A DNA stretch of 64,000 nucleotides from DATDIC01 sp963777625 (GTDB lineage: Bacteria > Pseudomonadota > Alphaproteobacteria > Acetobacterales > Acetobacteraceae): positions 124,001 through 188,000 of the forward strand of contig CAVZRO010000005.1 of NCBI GenBank assembly GCA_963777625.1, given 5' to 3'. This document shows positions 44,906 through 53,519 of this stretch, piece by piece (position 1 is the stretch's first letter; every line of letters starts with the position of its first letter). The position numbers and the translations under genes were made by a program. The notes below the pieces were generated by a model. It made no database searches. It had not been told where the DNA came from and worked only from the letters and a program-made list of their open reading frames with translations.

Positions 44906-44921
44906 CAGACGCGAAACGATA

Positions 44922-45680
44922 ATGGCGATGCTAATGCGACGGGGATGGCGCGGCTGCTTCAGCCGTCGAGGGCGGTCCTGGTCCGCTCTATCGGCATGCT
45001 TCCTAGCCGCCGCGATAGCGGTATCGACCGCCCCGGCGCAGGCTGGATCCGTATACCTGGGTGGCATGGGTTTGGGCGCGACCGCCCCATCCATGAGCGT
45101 CGAAAGCTTTCAGGAACAGAAATACAAAAGCACCATCGCGCAGGAGCATGACTTCTCTTGCGGCTCGGCGGCTCTGGCGACATTGCTTAGCTATAATTAC
45201 AATATTGCGGCCACCGAAGATCAGGTATTCAAGAGCATGTTCAATAATGGAGATAAGGAAGTCATCAGCAAGTCCGGCTTTTCTCTACTCGACATGAAGG
45301 ACTATCTGGATCGGCGCGGCATAGAGTCAGGCGGGTTCCGAGCGCCACTGGCCAAACTTGAGGAGGTCCGGCTACCCGCAATCGTTCTGATCAACGTCCG
45401 CGGCTACCGTCACTTTGTCGTGCTTGAGGGGATCGAAAACGGGTGGGTGCTTCTGTCTGACCCGGCAAACGGCGCCCGGACCGAACAGCTCGGCGTTTTT
45501 GAAGCTCAATGGAGCGGCGTGTTCTTCCTCATACTCGATAACGTGGATCAGGCTCAGAAAACGTTCAACATCTCCGAAAGATGGGCGAGTGCACCTCGTG
45601 CACCGCTGGACCTGGCCCGCTATGCCGTTGATCTCTCCACTCTCGCCCAGCCGGCGATGCGCGACCTTTCGCGCTTCTGA
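44922..45680 (+). CDS. C39-like cysteine peptidase, FapD-like
   Basis: A 252-residue protein with an N-terminal signal (LSACFLAAAIAVSTAPAQAG) and a C39 papain-like domain. The oxyanion Gln and nucleophilic Cys are in IAQEHDFSCGSAALATLLS, the catalytic His in VRGYRHFVVLEGI and the Asp/Asn in GWVLLSDPANGA. GFSLLDMKDYLDRRGIESGG is typical of this stand-alone C39 group. FapD, the C39 protein of the Pseudomonas fap operon, is thought to process or gate fibre subunits during export. The same position next to a repeat protein argues for the same role. Downstream are GC-rich hairpins (CCCGCCGCCGGGCGGG near 45688). Confidence 0.8.
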   Translation: MAMLMRRGWRGCFSRRGRSWSALSACFLAAAIAVSTAPAQAGSVYLGGMGLGATAPSMSVESFQEQKYKSTIAQEHDFSCGSAALATLLSYNYNIAATEDQVFKSMFNNGDKEVISKSGFSLLDMKDYLDRRGIESGGFRAPLAKLEEVRLPAIVLINVRGYRHFVVLEGIENGWVLLSDPANGARTEQLGVFEAQWSGVFFLILDNVDQAQKTFNISERWASAPRAPLDLARYAVDLSTLAQPAMRDLSRF

Positions 45681-45804
45681 ACCGTCCCGCCGCCGGGCGG
45701 GCGTTCCCGCCGCATTAAAAGTTTGCGTCTGCATCTAACTTGTCTCGCTTCCGACTTACGAAGCTGGCATGATGATCCGGTAAAAGACCGTCGTAGGATG
45801 AAGC

Positions 45805-46792
45805 GTGACTCACAAAGAACAGTATCTGGGGCTGCTTCGGTGGACCGCCACGATACTGTGTTGGTGTGTCACGCTTTGTCTGTTCAGCGGGTGTTCCAAC
45901 GTCGGCGGCAGGATGTCAGGCGCGCAAAATGCCGGCGCACCCGGCCTGACTGACCACGCCGGCACCCACCATCCGGCGACCATTCTGGCAGTCGACACGC
46001 ACGATCAGTCATCGGCATCTTCGGGATCCGCGTCACAACGGCCGATCCGCGAACAGGCATTCACATCCACTTACACGAGCAAGGCTTCCGGTCCTCCTGT
46101 CCCGCAGCCAGACACGGCGAGTAGCGGTGCTCGACCTGGCTTCGGCGGGAAATCATATCCGCGGTCAGTGGCCGTCACGAAACCGGCTGCCGCGGACAGC
46201 GCCCTCAGGCAACAACTCACAATCGCGTCGCTCAGCGACAATCAGCTCGGAGACATTCGGGGCGGGCTGGATGCCGGTTCAGGCGTTGAGCTGAACTTCG
46301 CTTTCCAACAGGCGACACTTGTAGACCACAATGTGGTGCAGAATATCGTGCTGCCGACTCTCACAGTCGCTACAAACAGCGCCGGAAACCCCACCGCATC
46401 CGTGTCCTCCATACCGGCAGGCTCAATCTCAGGGAGCAATATTGCAGCTTCACCCGTCAGCACCGCAAGCTTTGCCGGGCTCGGCATGGCCGGCGCACCC
46501 TCTGAAATCGGTCGCCAACACCCTCGGCGCAACCACAATCATCAACAACGGGCAATCCCTGCAGATCAGCCCCGTGCTCAGCCCCAGCGTAGGAAGCGGA
46601 GTGACCTCCGTCATCTCTACTCTGGGAGGAATGGGCTTGACGAACATCGTCAGAAACACCGCCAACAACCAGCTCGTGCAACAGGTGACGACGGTCAACA
46701 TTGGCATCACCGGTTTGCAGCAGCTGCTTCAGCAGACTATTCCCGCAAGCGTGATGAACCAACTGAACTCCGTGAATGCGTTTCGCCCTTAA
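45805..46792 (+). CDS. Secreted lipoprotein of amyloid-like locus, one frameshift (FapE-like?)
   Basis: Start GTG 45805 after TAGGA. The lipoprotein signal ends LCLFSGCSNVGG (lipobox LFSGC). A Ser/Thr/Pro-rich linker leads to a domain SLSDNQLGDIRGGLDAGSG, then VELNFAFQQATLVDHNVVQ. An extra base near 46505 shifts the frame. The second frame continues VANTLGATTIINNGQSLQIS and GMGLTNIVRNTANNQLVQ, ending NQLNSVNAFRP. The NTxNNxxxQ pattern matches the small subunit gene. About 328 residues when corrected. Anchored in the outer membrane, it could guide or tether the fibre; FapE is the closest functional analogue by position, not by proven homology. Confidence 0.65.
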
Positions 46793-46930
46793 ACTTTCCG
46801 GTTTAGGCGTGAAAAATACGATCGCCGTCAGTTTACCTCTTGTTGATAGCACCCATCTCTCGTACCGTGCTATTGCTTGACCTAAGTTCCGCATGGGGGT
46901 AACTTTTGGTTGGGTGAGTGGGCAAGAAAG

Positions 46931-47269
46931 ATGATGCGGCTTAGATCAGCAGCGCGATCCGCCCCGAGAGGCTTGCTATGGTTGGGAGGCTTTGCGCTCT
47001 CACTGGGTTTGGTGTTCTCGCCCCGTAGTGGTTTAGCTGGCGGCGGCGGATCCGCGCGCAGCGTGGCCGTCCCCTCCATTCTTGCTGATGTTATCGTGCT
47101 TCCTGACTCGGCGTTAGCGCGGGAAAATGGCACCAACCTTCGGGCCCCTGAAATCGGCCATGGGGCTGCCGATCACCCACCCGTAGTTCTTTGGGACGAA
47201 CTGAAAGTTCCGCTGCAGGCGGCAGGGTCCGCCGCGGGTGTAAACCTTTCAATAAATACTGGACGATAA
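46931..47269 (+). CDS. Small exported protein of unknown function in amyloid-like locus
   Basis: A 112-residue protein from ATG 46931 (TTG 46910 is an in-frame alternative). Signal peptide RGLLWLGGFALSLGLVFSPR, then a short Gly/Ser stretch and SVAVPSILADVIVLPDSALA. The end GSAAGVNLSINTGR is Asn/Gly-rich. I recognise no family. It shares direction with the genes upstream and converges with the beta-barrel gene. It may be a chaperone or minor fibre component. Confidence 0.5.
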   Translation: MMRLRSAARSAPRGLLWLGGFALSLGLVFSPRSGLAGGGGSARSVAVPSILADVIVLPDSALARENGTNLRAPEIGHGAADHPPVVLWDELKVPLQAAGSAAGVNLSINTGR

Positions 47270-47292
47270 TACCGGCAGATAGCCGTAACCCG

Positions 47293-47313
47293 TTGCCGGC
47301 CTTCAGCCGGCAA
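47293..47313. terminator. Bidirectional terminator hairpin between convergent genes
   Basis: TTGCCGGC-CTTCA-GCCGGCAA, an 8-bp perfect stem with an adjacent AAAA/TT edge, between the stops at 47269 and 47365. It probably ends both transcripts. Confidence 0.6.
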
Positions 47314-47364
47314 AATCCAGCTTGCCCATAGCTCCCGAGATCAGTAGATCATTGCTCGGGTAGT

Positions 47365-48789
47365 CTAAAGCGAAAAGCGATAGGGTATTTCGACCAGCAC
47401 CTTCGCAACGGGCGCATTTTGTCCCGCCCCGATCCCGACGCTCACATTCACCCGGGTCGAACGTGAGATCTCGTAGCCAAGACCGAAATTGAACGTCCCG
47501 AACGAATACGCCGATCCGGCGATCGGCTGTCCGTTTTCATGCGCCGTAAACACGTGCTCCTGCTGGTAACTCAGGGTCAGCGATGTCCGGTCGTTCAGGG
47601 CGAAGCCAATACCAAATGTAAGTGCCAGTGCCTGACCTGGTTTTACGTTAGCGCTGGAAGGTGGGCCACCTCCCGTGTTCTGAATATTTACAGTTCGGCC
47701 AAGGTTGTTGATGTAGAGCAGATTGGCAAACAGCACACCGGGAGCTGTCGGATAGAGCACCGTCAGGCTGGGCTCAGCCGAATAGAACCCTGTGCCAGTC
47801 GCAAGCTTTTTGGGAATGCCCTCCAGGAACTGACCGTTGGCATCGTCGACAGTAATGATTGGGACGTCGAACGGACTGACGCCGGTCGCGGTTTTGAACA
47901 GGAAGTTGCCCACGAGTATGGGCCAGCCGTTCTGCCCTGAGTTGATCTGATAGCTGGCCCCGAACTGGATATCTCCGATGGCCGAATTTTGCGCACTGGC
48001 GGTCAAAATCTGGGCGCTGGCCCCTTCCGGAACCAGGCTCGTCGTCGTGCCATTATTGTACACGTATGGGATCTTTATATTTACCTCCAGCCGGTCTGTG
48101 ATGCCCGCACGTATCGTAACAGACGGCATTACAATGTTCTGCTCTACCAAATGGACAAAAATATTCCCGAACGTGATTCCCGGTATGATCTGAAAGCCAT
48201 TCACCCCAAGCTGGTTTTGCGACCAATAGTCATATTCCATGGACGGGTCGATAACGATCTGGCCCTTCGGGGTCAGTACACCGCCAGTGTTTGACAGAGT
48301 GGGCGCCGTTTCCAGCACACGCCGGGCCTGCTGGTCCTGCGCCGACGGGCCCTGAATGGGCGCTGATGAGCTCTCTGGCGCCGGCTGGCTGGCTGGAGTC
48401 TGCCCGCTATTCGCCGTCGGCGCCGCCGTGCCGGTGGAGGCCTGGGCTATTTCCGCCTCGGCCGCCGGTGCAGAGGATGCTGAAATGGTCGGGGACGGGG
48501 CGGCAGCCATGGAAGGTGTAACACCAGCGCTTCCACTTCCAGTCGCCCGCAGCGTCTTCAGTTGCCGGTCCAGCAGTTTGCTCTTGGCGTCTAGTCGCAA
48601 GAACTCCGCGTTCAGCTTTTGCTGCTCATGTCGTAACTCCGCCATCTCCTGTTTCAGCGAAGCTCGCAATTGCTGGATGTCGGCGGTGTCTGAATCCGCG
48701 TAGCCCGTCTCAGACAGGACGAGGAAATAGCACGTGCTGCCGAGAACCAGCGCCCGGAACGGTATGTGAGATCGTATTCGCGATCGCAT
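47365..48789 (-). CDS. Coiled-coil plus beta-barrel outer-membrane protein, FapF-like secretion channel
   Basis: 474 residues from ATG 48789; ATG 48831 is in frame. Signal segment FRALVLGSTCYFLVLSETGY, then a coiled coil (about 40-85) with heptads IQQLRASLKQEMAELRHEQQ. A Pro/Ala/Ser linker follows (to about 185). The C-terminal barrel of about 290 residues has alternating strands: VEQNIVMPSVTIRAGITD, LEVNIKIPYVYNNGT, SLTLSYQQEHVFTAHENG, ending AKVLVEIPYRFSL (aromatic near the C-terminus, BAM signal). N-terminal coiled coil followed by a small barrel is the hallmark architecture of FapF, the trimeric amyloid exporter. It is convergent with the subunit genes, unlike the single Pseudomonas operon, so it has its own promoter. 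No -24/-12 element was seen before it. Confidence 0.7.
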   Translation of the reverse strand: MRSRIRSHIPFRALVLGSTCYFLVLSETGYADSDTADIQQLRASLKQEMAELRHEQQKLNAEFLRLDAKSKLLDRQLKTLRATGSGSAGVTPSMAAAPSPTISASSAPAAEAEIAQASTGTAAPTANSGQTPASQPAPESSSAPIQGPSAQDQQARRVLETAPTLSNTGGVLTPKGQIVIDPSMEYDYWSQNQLGVNGFQIIPGITFGNIFVHLVEQNIVMPSVTIRAGITDRLEVNIKIPYVYNNGTTTSLVPEGASAQILTASAQNSAIGDIQFGASYQINSGQNGWPILVGNFLFKTATGVSPFDVPIITVDDANGQFLEGIPKKLATGTGFYSAEPSLTVLYPTAPGVLFANLLYINNLGRTVNIQNTGGGPPSSANVKPGQALALTFGIGFALNDRTSLTLSYQQEHVFTAHENGQPIAGSAYSFGTFNFGLGYEISRSTRVNVSVGIGAGQNAPVAKVLVEIPYRFSL

Positions 48790-48940
48790 GCCTTGAATCC
48801 CGAGTCGAGATGCTTGCAGACTACGGATCATAACGGGGCGTCGCAAGGATAACCTGCGCACAGTATCCCGCTCACATAGCACCCGGCAGGATATAAGGTT
48901 TCAGGAACGTTCCGGTATAAAATCTGCTTTCTTTCCAACT

Positions 48941-50533
48941 TCACCCGACACGAACGTACGGCAACCCGCGTGCCAGCCAGCAGCCGACCCGCACCGCGTC
49001 CACCCGGTCCGCCGCGTCGCGCCGGAACGCCAGGGTCCAATCGCCGGGCGGCGTATGGTCCAGCGCGCGCGGGCACGGCAACGCCCATATGTCCGGCCCG
49101 ATCGGGTCGAGCGTCTCCATGCGTCCCTGACCCAGGAAGCCGGAGAAAGCCCCATACAGCACGCCCCCGGCGTCCGCCACCGTCAGTTCCGCATCCAGTT
49201 CCGCGCAACGATACCGCCCGGCGATGTCCTTGCCCGGCGCACCAGAACCCGGGGCACCAGAACCCGGGGCACCAGAACATGGACGCAGTCGTGAGCTTTG
49301 ATTCTCGTTCGGGCGGTCCATCCACAGACCGTCACCGTCGGGCCGCAACCGCGCGGTGGCGCAACTGGCGGTGCCGTCCGCGTGCAGGTCGAGCCGTTCC
49401 GGAAAATGGCCGTAGCGCAGACGCACCCGCCCCTTCTCCGTCAGGTCGATGCGCGCCGCGAGCCCGGTTTCGGGTTCGACATAAGCGCCGAGCCAGTCCG
49501 GTGCTGGCAGCTCGACGGCAGCTTGAGGCCGGTCTTCACCCAGCGTGGCGGCGAGCACGTCCAGCGCCGCTTCATGCGCGTCCGACATATGGTTGAACAT
49601 GACAACGACCGACACGCGCTCCGACGGCACGTACAGACGATTGCAGCGCCAGCCCCGCAACGCGCCGCCATGGCCGATCACGGCGCGGCCGAACTCGGTT
49701 GCACGCCCTAGACCGAACCCATAGGCGGCCGGCGAGCCATCCGCGAAGCTGACCGGCGCCGACAGGCGGGACGGCAGCGCATCCGCGTCATCGCGTGTCG
49801 CGTCGATGTGTCGCTCCCAGGCGATCATGTCATCGAGGCACGCACCCAGGCCGGCATCGCCGGTCCACAGGATGCGGTTTTGGGCCGCGCGGAACCCCGC
49901 CGTCGGATTGCCTTCATAGCCTTCCGTTCCGTCCGGCATGGCGCGCGTGTCGGCGCACAGCAACGCACTGGCCATGCCGGCCCGCGCGAAGACGCGGTCG
50001 CGTAGCAGCTCCGCGAAGCCGCGGCCGGTGCGCTGCTGCAGGATGTCGCACAGGATGTGGAAATTCTGATTGACGTAGGAATAGCGGGTGCCCGGCGTGA
50101 ACTGCGGCGTCCGCATTCCGGCAATCACGCGGGCGGCTTCGGTGTCGCCGAACGGCGCCTCGGCGGGCGAGCCGTGCAGCATCGCCACCGCCCAGTAGTC
50201 GCGCAGGCCGGACTGGTTGTGACAGAGGTGCAGCGCGCGCGGCGCCGTTGCTTCCAGCAGCGGCAGATGGGCGCGCACATCGTCGTCCAGCACGGATGGG
50301 TCGGGAAACGCATCCAGCACCAGGGCGCAGGTGAACTGCTTGGTGATGGAGCACATGCGGAACAGGCTGCGCGGCGTGAATGGAATCCGCCGTTCGGCGT
50401 TGGCCCAGCCCCAGGTATGGCGGACCAGCGTCTCGCCCTCGCGCAGCACCGCCACGGCGCCGCCGGGACCGGGATAGGCGCGTGGCAATGCGTCGATGGC
50501 GGGATCGAGTTGGGTGGCGAGCGAGGTTGTCAT
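48941..50533 (-). CDS. D-aminopeptidase-like serine hydrolase (beta-lactamase/PBP fold)
   Basis: A 530-residue penicillin-recognising enzyme. The catalytic Ser-x-x-Lys is in FRMCSITKQFTCALVL, the second motif Tyr in TRYSYVNQNFHILCDIL and the third in RAVIGHGGALRGWR (HGG). The two C-terminal beta-barrel parts after residue about 340 match DmpB/DAP D-stereospecific aminopeptidases. The start at ATG 50533 begins MTTSLATQLDPAIDALPR. A PGSGAPGSGAPG stretch near the end of barrel one comes from a threefold 15-bp repeat (49238-49280). No signal peptide is seen, so it is cytoplasmic as in Ochrobactrum DAP. The substrate is probably short D-Ala peptides or amides. Confidence 0.85.
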   Translation of the reverse strand: MTTSLATQLDPAIDALPRAYPGPGGAVAVLREGETLVRHTWGWANAERRIPFTPRSLFRMCSITKQFTCALVLDAFPDPSVLDDDVRAHLPLLEATAPRALHLCHNQSGLRDYWAVAMLHGSPAEAPFGDTEAARVIAGMRTPQFTPGTRYSYVNQNFHILCDILQQRTGRGFAELLRDRVFARAGMASALLCADTRAMPDGTEGYEGNPTAGFRAAQNRILWTGDAGLGACLDDMIAWERHIDATRDDADALPSRLSAPVSFADGSPAAYGFGLGRATEFGRAVIGHGGALRGWRCNRLYVPSERVSVVVMFNHMSDAHEAALDVLAATLGEDRPQAAVELPAPDWLGAYVEPETGLAARIDLTEKGRVRLRYGHFPERLDLHADGTASCATARLRPDGDGLWMDRPNENQSSRLRPCSGAPGSGAPGSGAPGKDIAGRYRCAELDAELTVADAGGVLYGAFSGFLGQGRMETLDPIGPDIWALPCPRALDHTPPGDWTLAFRRDAADRVDAVRVGCWLARGLPYVRVG

Positions 50534-50709
50534 GCCCGCAGTCTCGCCCCGACCCGTCGGCGGGTAAAGATGTCGGCGCGTTTGCTGGTCGGCATCAGCT
50601 TGCTTGTGCGTTGGTTTCAACGAACGGAACGACACGTCGGAAAGCGTCCCCTGGAATCCCGATCTTCGGGTACGGTGGAGCGGCGGCAGGTTTGTGCTAC
50701 AACGCCCGC

Positions 50710-51117
50710 ATGGAGCCGATTTACAGCGACCATACCCGCCTCGACGAGCGCAGCCTGGCGCTGCATCGGATGGTCGCGCGGAAAGTGCTGGCCAACCCCA
50801 CGTTGCTGGACAGGGCGCGCGCGAACGTTCACCGTTGGCAAGAGAGCCACAGTAGCGCTTCCCTTGCGCTCGCGGAATGGGAGCAGATTTTGAACGGCCC
50901 TGTCGATCAGGTGGCCAAGTTTCTGGTGGAGCGATCCGAGAGAGCGACACGTCTCCGCCAATCAAGCCCGTTCACCGGGATACTGACGGAGGCGGAACGC
51001 CTAGCCATCTATGAATTGGTACTCAACTCGAACACATCATCCGGGCGGCAAGTCGAATCTCGGGTGATGCCGAGATTGTCGTCATTGGCAGTCAGGCCAT
51101 CCACGCGCAGCATGTGA
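50710..51117 (+). CDS. Putative antitoxin of nucleotidyltransferase system
   Basis: Opens at ATG 50710 (MEPIYSDHTRLDERSLALHR). The helical sequence RMVARKVLANPTLLDRARAN and AEWEQILNGPVDQVAKFLVE, then TGILTEAERLAIYE, is the pattern of small proteins encoded immediately upstream of DUF6036-type nucleotidyltransferases. As sequenced it reads through to 51117. If the extra T near 51016 is an error, it ends at about 51066 and overlaps the partner. It likely neutralises the downstream toxin. No DNA-binding motif is clear. Confidence 0.6.
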   Translation: MEPIYSDHTRLDERSLALHRMVARKVLANPTLLDRARANVHRWQESHSSASLALAEWEQILNGPVDQVAKFLVERSERATRLRQSSPFTGILTEAERLAIYELVLNSNTSSGRQVESRVMPRLSSLAVRPSTRSM

Positions 51118-51578
51118 AGCTGCCGCCGGTTGCCTTCCAATCGAACGAAGCGGACGTGTATCCGCGCAATCATCCCGAACGCGCCGACGAGATCGACGCT
51201 GCCATAGGTGAGCTTTCGCCGTTTCACGACACGCACGGTTATTACGGGCATGGTGTCGGCCCGACGACCGCTATTCTTCCCGCGGATTGGGAACAGCGCG
51301 TTGTCCGCCTGTGCAACACGAATACAGGCGGTGCAACCGGATTGTGCATCGACACACACGACCTCGCCCTGTCGAAATATGCGGCGGGCCGTGAACGAGA
51401 CATGGAATTCAATCGGGAGCTTGTGCGCCACGGCATTGTTAGCAAGCGAAAGCTCGCGCGGCTGGTGTCATCAATGCCGATCGACAACGAACGCAAGCGC
51501 CTAATTCTCGACCGAATCAAGCGGGACTTTGCTGCCGCCAACCCGCGCAGCGGCAGCCCGAAGCTGTCCCGCTCATAA
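51011..51578 (+). CDS. Nucleotidyltransferase-fold protein (DUF6036-like), possible toxin; one frameshift
   Basis: ATG 51011, then one extra T near 51016, after which the frame reads TQLEHIIRAASRISGDAEIV and VIGSQAIHAQHVKLP. The GSQ element is the nucleotidyltransferase G-S motif, and FQSNEADVYPRNHPERADEI holds the acidic metal ligands. GYYGHGVGPTTAILPADWEQ and LCIDTHDLALSKYAAGRERD follow, the latter typical of AbiEii/DUF6036 proteins. About 188 residues when corrected; the uninterrupted part is 51114-51578. Such proteins pair with an upstream antitoxin and resemble type IV-like toxin/abortive-infection systems. Toxicity is inferred from family context. Confidence 0.65.
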
Positions 51579-51763
51579 AGATCTTTGCAGCACCATCTGT
51601 TGTGGCGGAGGCGAGGGTCCCTAAGCCACAATCCGTCATACCGCCAACTCACCGCCAGCGCCGGGGCGCCCAAGGGTAAAGCTGCGCCGCCATCCGTGGC
51701 TCGCGGCACGACGGGAATTGTGGTTGAAGCGTTCGCCTGCGACGGCACGGCGGGAGGGGACCC

Positions 51764-53452
51764 ATGAAGAAGCTGATCAACGATCCGCGGCGAGTCGTGC
51801 GGGAGATGCTGGAGGGGCTCGCGGATCTGTATCCCGGGCTCGCGCTGCTCGACGGTGAGGACGTGATCGTCCGCGCGGACCTGCCCGCACCGGATGCGCG
51901 GCGGGTTGCCGTGCTGTCGGGCGGCGGCAGCGGGCACGAGCCGGCGCATGCCGGCTATGTCGGGCCGGGTATGTTGAGCGCGGCGATCGCCGGGGATGTG
52001 TTTACGTCGCCGAGCGTGGATGCGGTGCTTGCCGCCATCCGCGCCGCGGCAGGGCCGGCGGGCGCGGTGCTGATCGTCAAGAACTACACCGGCGACCGGC
52101 TCAATTTCGGGCTTGCCGCCGCGCTGGCGACGGCGGAAGGACTGCCGACGAAGGTGGTCGTCGTGGCCGACGATGTCGCGCTGCACGACACGGTCGAACG
52201 CGGACACTGGCGCGGCATCGCCGGTACGGTGCTGGTGCACAAGGTGGCGGGTGCCGCGGCCGCGGCCGGACGTTCGCTCGACGCTGTCGTGGCAGAGGCA
52301 AGTGCGGCGGCGGCATCGCTCGGCACCATGGGCGTCGCGCTCGGTGCGTGCACCGTGCCGGCCGCGGGCAAGCCCGGCTTCTCGCTCGGCGAGGACGAGA
52401 TGGAGCTCGGCCTCGGCATCCACGGGGAGCAAGGCGTGCGGCGCGGCAAGCTGGAGCCGGCGGACAAGGTGGTGGACGCGATCCTGGGCACGCTGCTCGC
52501 GCAGATGCATCTGGGGAAGGGCAGCCGCGTCGCGCTGCTGGTGAACGGGCTCGGCGGGACGCCGCCGATGGAGCTGATGATCGTCGCGCGCCACGCGCTT
52601 GGCGTGCTGCGTGCGCGCGGCATCGCGGTGGAGCGCGCCTGGGCGGGCAATTTCATGACGGCGCTGGAAATGCCGGGATGCTCGCTGAGCTTGCTCGTGC
52701 TCGACGATGCCAGGCTCGAGCGTATCGATGCGTCCTGCGCCGCACCGGCGTGGCCTGGCGGCGGTCGTGTCGGACCGCGCCGGACCGTCGCTTCGGCGGC
52801 GACCACGGAGCGGCGGGCGCCGGCATCGGCGGATGTTTCGGGCGTTGCGATCCGCCGTGCCGCGTTGGCAGTGGCGGACGCGTTCGAACGCGCGGAGGCG
52901 CATCTCACTGAACTCGACAGCCACGCCGGCGATGCCGATCTTGGCATCAGCCTGGTGCGCGGCGCGACGGCGATCCGGGGATTGGCGGGAGAGGAGTGGG
53001 GCACGCCGGCGCAGTCGCTGACGCGCATGGCGGAGGTGTTGCGGCGCGCGATCGCCGGCACTTCGGGGCCGTTCTACGCGACGGCGTTGTTGCGGGCCGC
53101 GCGCGAGCTTGGCGCCGGCTCCGCGGGCGCGGCCGATTGGGCGCGTGCGTTCGCCAGCGCGGTCGCCAGCATCGGCGAACTGGGTGGTGCGAAGCGCGGC
53201 GATCGCACGATGCTGGATGCGCTGGGGCCGGCGAGTGATGCATTCAGTGCGGCGTTGCGCGAGGGCATGGCACCCGCCGAGGCGTGGCGACGCGCCGTGG
53301 CTGCGGCGGAGGCCGGCACGGCGGAGACCGCCAGCATGCGTCCCCGCGTCGGGCGCGCGGCTTATCTCGGCGATCGCGCGCTCGGCAGGCCGGATGCCGG
53401 CGCAAGCGCGGTGCTGGTCTGGATGCAGGCGGTGGCGGCGACGCTTGCCTGA
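51764..53452 (+). CDS. dhaK: Dihydroxyacetone kinase, DhaK-DhaL fusion
   Basis: A 562-residue ATP-dependent glycerone (dihydroxyacetone) kinase. The DhaK half (1-330) has SGGGSGHEPAHAGYVGPGML and DVFTSPSVDAVLAAI. The covalent substrate histidine is in ELGLGIHGEQGVRR, and VNGLGGTPPMELMIV follows. The DhaL half (about 370-562) has the ADP/Mg loop LDSHAGDADLGISLVRG and AGTSGPFYATALLRAA, then GGAKRGDRTMLDALGPA. The fused form phosphorylates with ATP rather than PTS phosphate. It could consume dihydroxyacetone or formaldehyde-derived C3 sugars; the methanol dehydrogenase operon nearby makes the latter interesting but unproven. The C-terminal end abuts a transposase remnant. Confidence 0.93.
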   Translation: MKKLINDPRRVVREMLEGLADLYPGLALLDGEDVIVRADLPAPDARRVAVLSGGGSGHEPAHAGYVGPGMLSAAIAGDVFTSPSVDAVLAAIRAAAGPAGAVLIVKNYTGDRLNFGLAAALATAEGLPTKVVVVADDVALHDTVERGHWRGIAGTVLVHKVAGAAAAAGRSLDAVVAEASAAAASLGTMGVALGACTVPAAGKPGFSLGEDEMELGLGIHGEQGVRRGKLEPADKVVDAILGTLLAQMHLGKGSRVALLVNGLGGTPPMELMIVARHALGVLRARGIAVERAWAGNFMTALEMPGCSLSLLVLDDARLERIDASCAAPAWPGGGRVGPRRTVASAATTERRAPASADVSGVAIRRAALAVADAFERAEAHLTELDSHAGDADLGISLVRGATAIRGLAGEEWGTPAQSLTRMAEVLRRAIAGTSGPFYATALLRAARELGAGSAGAADWARAFASAVASIGELGGAKRGDRTMLDALGPASDAFSAALREGMAPAEAWRRAVAAAEAGTAETASMRPRVGRAAYLGDRALGRPDAGASAVLVWMQAVAATLA

Positions 53453-53519
53453 AGGGGGCGGCGATCATGGGTCCGCCCGTGGGGGCTCGGCGGCCTCACC
53501 GGGCGATGATTGGTGGAGA

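Noticed and set aside
53109..53519. N-terminal extension of the transposase frame into dhaK
   Set aside because: That stretch is out of frame with dhaK and shows no transposase sequence; it is chance read-through.
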